Assembly (NCBI GenBank): GCA_038239345.1
Contig: JBBSEX010000021.1
Span: forward strand, 1-64,000
Direction of reading: 5' to 3'
Length of the DNA: 64,000 nt
Source of the DNA: JBBSEX01 sp038239345
Lineage (GTDB): Bacteria; Acidobacteriota; Terriglobia; Bryobacterales; Bryobacteraceae
A program made the translations under genes and the position numbers. Shown piece after piece: positions 62,534 to 64,000 of the stretch. Below the pieces are notes generated by a model. That model was not told the origin of the DNA. It saw only the letters and a list, made by a program, of their open reading frames with translations, and did no database searches. Each line of letters starts with the position of its first letter. Position 1 is the first letter of the stretch.

Positions 62534-63893
62534 TGGAAATGCTCAGCAACACGGCTTCGGCTTGCTCCGCTGTGAACGCTTCGGTTTTTGCCGAATGGTT
62601 CATTGAGCAGAACTTCGGGCCGCACATTGAGCAAAACGCCGCTTCCTTGAAGCCTTCCTCAGGTAGCGTCTCATCGTGAAAAGCGCGAGCGGTGTCGGGA
62701 TCCAAAGACAGCTCGAATTGACGATTCCAATCGAAGGCGTAGCGTGCGCGGGACAACTCGTCGTCACGATCGCGAGCACCCGGACGATGGCGCGCAATAT
62801 CGGCCGCATGCGCCGCAATCTTGTAAGCGATGATGCCCTGTTTTACATCTTCACGATTCGGAAGTCCAAGATGCTCTTTCGGTGTGACGTAGCAGAGCAT
62901 GGATGCCCCATACCAGCCGATCATCGCCGCGCCGATCGCCGACGTGATGTGGTCGTAGCCTGGCGCAATATCGGTTACCAGCGGTCCTAGCGTATAAAAC
63001 GGAGCCTCGTGGCACAGCTCGTTTTCTTTCTCAACCTGCAGTTGAATCTGGTCGAGCGGAATGTGGCCGGGACCTTCCACCATCACTTGTACGTCGTATT
63101 CCCAGGCCTTCTTCGTTAACTCACCCAGCGTCTTCAACTCGGCGAATTGCGCGGCGTCGCTGGCGTCGGCCAGGCAACCGGGGCGTAGGCCATCGCCTAA
63201 TGAGAAGCTTACGTCGTGCTTCTGAAAGATCTTGCAGATGGCGTCGTAATTCTCATACAAGAAGTTCTGCTTGTGATTTTTCACCATCCACTCGGCTAGT
63301 ATCGCTCCGCCCCGGCTGACGATGCCGGTGATGCGCTTTGAGGTCAGTGGGACATACTGCACCAGCACGCCGGCATGGATCGTCATGTAGTCGACACCCT
63401 GCTCGGCTTGCTCTTCGATCACCTCCAACAACACGTTGATGTTTAAGTCCTCAACGCGGCGGACGCGCGACAGAGCTTCGTAAATGGGTACGGTACCGAT
63501 GGGCACCGGGGAGTTGGCGATAATCGCTTTGCGGATCAGGGGAATGTCGCCGCCCGTGGAGAGATCCATCACTGTATCGGCCCCGAACTTCACGGCGTAT
63601 TGCAGCTTGTCGAGCTCATCGTCGACATTGGAAGTGGTTGAGGAGTTTCCGATATTCGCGTTGATCTTGCAACCGGAAGCCACGCCGATACACATCGGCT
63701 CCAGGTTCGTATGATTGATGTTCGCCGGAATAATCATGCGGCCGCGGGCGACTTCCGAGCGCACTAGCTCGGGTGCAATGTTTTCCCGCGAGGCGACATA
63801 TTCCATCTCTTCGGTAATTTTGCCGTTGCGCGCATAGTGCATCTGCGTGCGAACCGGATCGCTGGCGCGTTTGGAAACCCACTCACTTCGCAT
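62505..63893 (-). CDS. thiC: Phosphomethylpyrimidine synthase
   Basis: 462 residues, the short ThiC form without the N-terminal extension of enterobacteria. It makes HMP-P from AIR for thiamine synthesis. Key blocks: MHYARNGKITEEMEYVASRE, RGRMIIPANINHTNLEPMCIG, KINANIGNSSTTSN, GADTVMDLSTGGDI, and the C-terminal radical SAM cluster C-x2-C-x4-C in FCSMCGPKFCSM. The 61 bp to the divergent AlaX-like start hold no recognisable TPP riboswitch. Confidence 0.97.
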   Translation of the reverse strand: MRSEWVSKRASDPVRTQMHYARNGKITEEMEYVASRENIAPELVRSEVARGRMIIPANINHTNLEPMCIGVASGCKINANIGNSSTTSNVDDELDKLQYAVKFGADTVMDLSTGGDIPLIRKAIIANSPVPIGTVPIYEALSRVRRVEDLNINVLLEVIEEQAEQGVDYMTIHAGVLVQYVPLTSKRITGIVSRGGAILAEWMVKNHKQNFLYENYDAICKIFQKHDVSFSLGDGLRPGCLADASDAAQFAELKTLGELTKKAWEYDVQVMVEGPGHIPLDQIQLQVEKENELCHEAPFYTLGPLVTDIAPGYDHITSAIGAAMIGWYGASMLCYVTPKEHLGLPNREDVKQGIIAYKIAAHAADIARHRPGARDRDDELSRARYAFDWNRQFELSLDPDTARAFHDETLPEEGFKEAAFCSMCGPKFCSMNHSAKTEAFTAEQAEAVLLSISNADSNGHRA

Positions 63894-63954
63894 AATCCCG
63901 ATTATAACGGCAACCCCGGCCGACGGAACTTCCGGGCCGCTAGAATGTTTCTGA

Positions 63955-64000
63955 ATGACTGAGCGTCTCTATTATCGTGATGCCTACCTCCGCGAATTTA
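63955..64000 (+). CDS. Alanyl-tRNA editing (AlaX-like) protein, N-terminus only
   Basis: Only 15 codons are in the window: MTERLYYRDAYLREF. The opening T-E-R-L-Y-Y-x-D-x-Y-L-x-E-F is the typical start of free-standing alanyl-tRNA editing proteins, which hydrolyse Ser- or Gly-tRNA-Ala. The call rests on this short match. It is divergent from thiC. Confidence 0.5.
   Translation, partial: MTERLYYRDAYLREF

Noticed and set aside
1..64000. CRISPR arrays, IS elements, prophage or defence island
   Set aside because: No regularly spaced repeats, transposase, integrase, Cas or toxin-antitoxin genes could be identified by reading.

Overview
This is a contiguous 64 kb piece of a bacterial chromosome with a GC-rich, densely coding layout. 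The best taxonomic guess is Acidobacteriota, in the Bryobacterales/Solibacterales (Candidatus Solibacter-like) group. The pointers are a secreted protein with the Solibacter-type IPT/'QINLQVPSAL' domain (58823-60421), a MacB/FtsX-type permease of the acidobacterial duplicated orphan permease class (9322-11775), and a general profile of many exported proteins of unknown function plus small zinc ribbons. There is no phage, plasmid backbone, rRNA, IS element or CRISPR array. Two tRNA genes (Val-CAC and Ser-GGA) are present, both on the minus strand.

Layout. 1-3.8 kb: the 3' part of a GT-C membrane transferase, a GNAT gene, then a decayed or mis-assembled stretch holding an unknown two-gene cassette (246-aa protein plus a frameshifted membrane/Ig-like/CBM35-like protein) and a HIT-hydrolase remnant. 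3.8-8.3 kb: an exported protein and a three-gene cell-surface cluster (solute-binding+VWA lipoprotein, its solute-binding paralogue, a coiled-coil membrane protein). 8.3-13.2 kb: a minus-strand operon arsR - tandem AHSA1/SRPBCC - ABC-type permease - NTF2-like - YCII, led by a near-consensus promoter. 13.4-20.7 kb: a FecR-domain protein, a topoisomerase III-RecQ fusion, an RlmA-like methyltransferase, an EAL phosphodiesterase and a tiny CPXCG protein.

20.7-28 kb: tRNA-Val, nfeD, tex, a lipoprotein, a TlpA-like thioredoxin, an exported methyltransferase coupled to homoserine dehydrogenase. 28-33.9 kb: a tight pyrR-pyrB-pyrC-UPF0182-receiver operon. 33.9-41.4 kb: an exported glycine-zipper protein, two haloperoxidase-like hydrolases, a LuxR-type response regulator, a peroxiredoxin-like protein, tRNA-Ser, mtaB, an exported M20 peptidase and zinc ribbons. 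41.3-50.6 kb: a frameshifted SAM methyltransferase, a HerA-like ATPase, frr, a two-gene membrane/His-Met-rich module, a KirBac-type potassium channel and a second GT-C protein. 50.8-64 kb: exported proteins (SGNH hydrolase, DUF3108), a TPR membrane protein, alaS-ypdA, the Solibacter-type secreted protein, a Tat-exported TIM-barrel protein, and a thiC-methyltransferase-epoxide hydrolase operon, with the first codons of an AlaX-like editing protein at the right edge.

Most operons follow the usual 1-4 bp overlap rule. Frameshifts cluster in two places (1.5-2.7 kb and ~41.4-41.7 kb) while the rest of the window is intact, so these are either local gene decay or local assembly errors. The strongest candidates for something unusual are the TopIII-RecQ single-chain fusion, the solute-binding/VWA surface cluster, and the unknown two-gene cassette at 1.5-3.5 kb.
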